A stretch of 64,000 nucleotides of DNA from Marisediminicola senii (GTDB taxonomy: Bacteria > Actinomycetota > Actinomycetes > Actinomycetales > Microbacteriaceae), in NCBI RefSeq assembly GCF_011057645.1, contig NZ_JAALGE010000009.1, positions 1-64,000 of the forward strand. Direction: 5' to 3'. Shown here one piece after another: positions 61,861-64,000 of the stretch. The translations under genes were made by a program, and so were the position numbers. Below the pieces are notes generated by a model that saw only the letters and a list, made by a program, of their open reading frames with translations, did no database searches and was not told the origin of the DNA. The first letter of the stretch is position 1. Every line of letters starts with the position of its first letter.

Positions 61861-63186
61861 CCCGGTCGCCGGCTGGAGGTTGATCCACCGGGTGATGTCG
61901 AGGTCGCCGCCGAGCACGCTCCAGTGCACGGCGTCGGTGTTCCAGAACGCGTCGTCGAACCGCATCCAGATCGCGTCGACGGTGCCCATCTCGAGAGCCA
62001 CGATCGCGAGGGTCTTCTCCAGCGGCAGCGCGGGGTCGAACGTGATGTCGCGGGCCTTGAGCACCCCGAGCGGCACGGTCACGATGGCGCGATCCACGGT
62101 CAGTGATTCCCCCGTGGCGAAGCGCAGGTTCACGCCCTGCTCGGAATGCGCGATCTCTGACACCGCGTTCGTCGGCCACACGTCGACGCCGTCGAGCTCG
62201 CTCTCGATGACCCGCTGGTAGCCGCCGGCGACGATGCGGTCGCCACCGCGGCCGCCCTCCTCGCCGAGCCCGAAGAAGGCCGAGATGTCGCCGGCGTCGG
62301 CACCGTAGTCCACGCCGACGGTGTCGCGCAGGTACCCGTCGACCCGGTCGCCGAGCGTCACGTCGGCCGCGTCGACTGGTGACGAGCCACCCGCGGTGAC
62401 CGCCAGTTGCGGGTATGCCTCGAAGACGGCATGGGCGATGGATGCATCGCGCGGCCGATCGGACCACTGCGCGACCGCCGCCCGCACGGCCTCCTCGCCC
62501 TCGTCAGACAGTGGCACCTCCGCGCCGGTCGGGGTGCGCGCGGTCATCTCGCCCACGGTCGACAGCGTCAGGATGTCGAGGGCCTCGAACTGCTGCGCGA
62601 GAGCCGGGTCGGTCACGCTGTCGAAGCTCGCGGCGCCGAGTTCGACGGGGATCTTCCAGTCCGGGTCGTCGCGGGTGTCGATGCGGCCGCCCACGCGCTC
62701 GCGGGCCTCGAGCACCGTCACCTCGAAGCCCGCGTCGACGAGCATGCGTGCGGCTGCGGCACCCGCCATGCCGGCACCGATGATTGCGACGCGGTCGCCC
62801 TCGGCCGCGGCATCCATCAGCTCGGTCGCCGCCCGGATTCCGCTCGTCCTCGCGCCGGACACCGTGCCGGGCGACAGCGACGACGTGGCCTCGCCGGCGA
62901 AGAACAGTCGCCCGTCGACGGGCTGGGCCAGGATGTCGCGATGCTCGGGGCGCGCGCCCACCCCGAGGAAGCTGAACGCGCCGAGTGCGTACGGGTCGCT
63001 CGACCACGCCGAGCGGGAGACCCCGGCCGGGGCCGGAACGGTCTCGGACTCCGGGATGTCGGTGGGCTCGGGGGTGGGGGAGTCGCTGGGTGTCGGTTGC
63101 GGCGTCGGCGTGGTCGGCGTGCAGGCGGCCAGCGCGGCGAGGGTGGCGGCCGAGACCCCGGTGGCGAGGAAGGTTCGACGGAGCAC
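61735..63186 (-). CDS. Flavin monoamine oxidase-like Tat lipoprotein, apparently circularly permuted
   Basis: This 483-residue protein starts with a Tat-type lipoprotein signal (LRRTFLATG, lipobox LAAC with Cys22) and a Pro/Thr linker. Residues 61-120 carry WSSDPYALGAFSF, GRLFFAGEATS and GTVSGARTSGIRAA, which in all flavin amine oxidases I know form the C terminus. Only then comes the FAD Rossmann motif RVAIIGAGMAG (132-142), VLEARERVGGRI and the substrate domain. The chain ends at SLEPFVAVDPR, where the W..DPY segment would normally follow. So the order is permuted, not truncated. GTG 63186 has GGGAAGG upstream. It should oxidise an amine outside the membrane; the substrate is unknown. Confidence 0.88.
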   Translation of the reverse strand: MLRRTFLATGVSAATLAALAACTPTTPTPQPTPSDSPTPEPTDIPESETVPAPAGVSRSAWSSDPYALGAFSFLGVGARPEHRDILAQPVDGRLFFAGEATSSLSPGTVSGARTSGIRAATELMDAAAEGDRVAIIGAGMAGAAAARMLVDAGFEVTVLEARERVGGRIDTRDDPDWKIPVELGAASFDSVTDPALAQQFEALDILTLSTVGEMTARTPTGAEVPLSDEGEEAVRAAVAQWSDRPRDASIAHAVFEAYPQLAVTAGGSSPVDAADVTLGDRVDGYLRDTVGVDYGADAGDISAFFGLGEEGGRGGDRIVAGGYQRVIESELDGVDVWPTNAVSEIAHSEQGVNLRFATGESLTVDRAIVTVPLGVLKARDITFDPALPLEKTLAIVALEMGTVDAIWMRFDDAFWNTDAVHWSVLGGDLDITRWINLQPATGSPIVVGLVGGERAIALADLSDDEVVLRARLSLEPFVAVDPR

Positions 63187-63339
63187 GCGCCCTGCCTTCC
63201 CAGCCCCCGTGGTCGGCGGTGGCCATATCCCTGTCGATTCTCCCCTACCGGGGGCACGCGCTGCGATCCGGGGCGGGCTGCGGCGCGTCGGGTGACCGTA
63301 GAATTGCGCGGTGCGCACAGTCCAGGCAGTTCCCCACTG

Positions 63340-64000
63340 ATGGCGCGCACGGGGGTGGGGGCACCCGGCGGCATGTGGAAGGGCGTCGGCAACACCGCGA
63401 TCATCAAGGTGTTCGTGATGGGACTGTCCGGCCTCCTCGGGATCATCACCAGCCGCATGATCCTGCAGAACTTCGGCGTCGAGGCCTACGCGCAGTACGG
63501 CCTGCTGGCGAGCCTCCCCGCGCTGCTGCCGTTCGCCGACCTGGGTATCGCGGCGGTGGTTCTGAATGCGATTGCCGGGTCGGACGATCCCCGTCGCGAT
63601 GAGAACGTGCGTCGCACAATCACGACGGCCTTTCGCATCCTGCTGGTATCGGGACCGGTGATCGTGCTGGTGGCCGTCGTGATCTCGCTGCTCGGGCTGT
63701 GGCCGACCCTGCTCGGTAACGGCCTGATTGCGGGCGGCGAGACCACGGCGCTGGTCTGCGCGGTGATCTTCGGCCTCGCCCTGCCGTTGACGGTCGGGCA
63801 ACGCATTCTCGTGGGGTCGAGCCGCACGGTGACGCAGATCGCCACGCAGACCATCGTCGCACCGTTCATCCTGATCAGCGTCAGCCTTCTCGTCGCCTTC
63901 GGGGTTCCCGCGGGCGGCTACCTCGCCGTGCTGTCCTATGTCGCTGCGGCGCTCGTGTCAGTGCTGTGCCTGACCATCGCATCCCGCATCATCCGCCCCC
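63340..64000 (+). CDS. Polysaccharide flippase-like membrane protein, 5' part
   Basis: The frame is open from ATG 63340 to the window edge (220 residues, no stop). It reads as the first half of an oligosaccharide/lipid flippase of the Wzx/MATE-like type: VGNTAIIKVFVMGLSGLLGIITSRMIL, NFGVEAYAQYGLLASLPALLPFADLGI, then alternating hydrophobic segments. ATG 63373 is an alternative start, and neither has a clear ribosome site. The rest lies outside the window. Confidence 0.85.
   Translation, partial: MARTGVGAPGGMWKGVGNTAIIKVFVMGLSGLLGIITSRMILQNFGVEAYAQYGLLASLPALLPFADLGIAAVVLNAIAGSDDPRRDENVRRTITTAFRILLVSGPVIVLVAVVISLLGLWPTLLGNGLIAGGETTALVCAVIFGLALPLTVGQRILVGSSRTVTQIATQTIVAPFILISVSLLVAFGVPAGGYLAVLSYVAAALVSVLCLTIASRIIRP

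Overview
The window is one continuous piece of a high-GC actinobacterial chromosome. GC-rich third codon positions, class-E (LAxTG) sorting motifs, an ECF42 sigma factor paired with a YCII protein and many ATGA/GTGA-coupled genes all fit Actinomycetota. My best guess is the family Microbacteriaceae, by overall impression of the protein set; nothing here fixes the genus. I found no rRNA, tRNA, CRISPR array, transposase or phage gene. Coding density is high. Only two intergenic gaps exceed 300 bp, and both hold the same unusual repeat element.

Region by region. At 1-5631 is a catabolic cluster that looks built for a four-carbon keto-sugar: a DhaK-DhaL type kinase, an RpiB-type isomerase, a 3-hydroxyacyl-CoA-dehydrogenase-like enzyme, a GntP-family permease and a triose-phosphate-isomerase homologue. 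From 5641 to 18908 come housekeeping and stress genes: an MDR reductase, a DUF2254 membrane protein, a peroxiredoxin, an ABC-F ATPase, a large DUF2207 protein with duplicated modules, the YCII-ECF42 pair with a matching promoter, an alpha/beta hydrolase, a YdeI/OmdA protein, and an APC transporter coupled to a universal stress protein. At 19033-22120 lies an exported LolA-like protein with an ABC transporter. A GmrSD-like DUF262/DUF1524 nuclease follows, then a conserved putative Fe(II)/2-oxoglutarate oxygenase, a PaiB-type protein, a second ABC-2 system, an alcohol dehydrogenase, an SRPBCC protein, a sensor kinase and a PHP phosphoesterase (to 32861). From 32947 to 37595 are a GNAT enzyme, a sodium:solute symporter, a small zinc-ribbon protein, PPK2 and a diacylglycerol-kinase-like enzyme.

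At 37634-45386 a TetR regulator is divergent from a tightly coupled five-gene operon: two DUF1989 proteins, a biotin-dependent urea/guanidine carboxylase, and an allophanate hydrolase split into two genes. This is the layout of the guanidine-degradation pathway: guanidine to carboxyguanidine, to allophanate, to ammonia and CO2. From 45468 to 64000 are a GT2 enzyme, a pterin-dehydratase/VOC fusion, repeat element 1, a zinc-ribbon PD-(D/E)XK nuclease, NnrE, a ketopantoate-reductase-like enzyme, a CitE-like lyase, a flotillin, repeat element 2, an anchored M28 peptidase, a HEAT-repeat/GT4 fusion with a GT1 partner, a secreted choice-of-anchor I protein whose sorting signal lacks a tail, a Pr6Pr membrane protein, a flavin amine oxidase whose domains appear circularly permuted, and the start of a flippase.

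The least explained signals are these. Two intergenic elements of identical length (215 bp) and layout each carry one inverted 17-bp tag, a hairpin core and four 18-bp direct repeats spaced exactly 31 bp apart. The amine oxidase at 61735-63186 carries its normally C-terminal FAD-binding segment ahead of the Rossmann motif.
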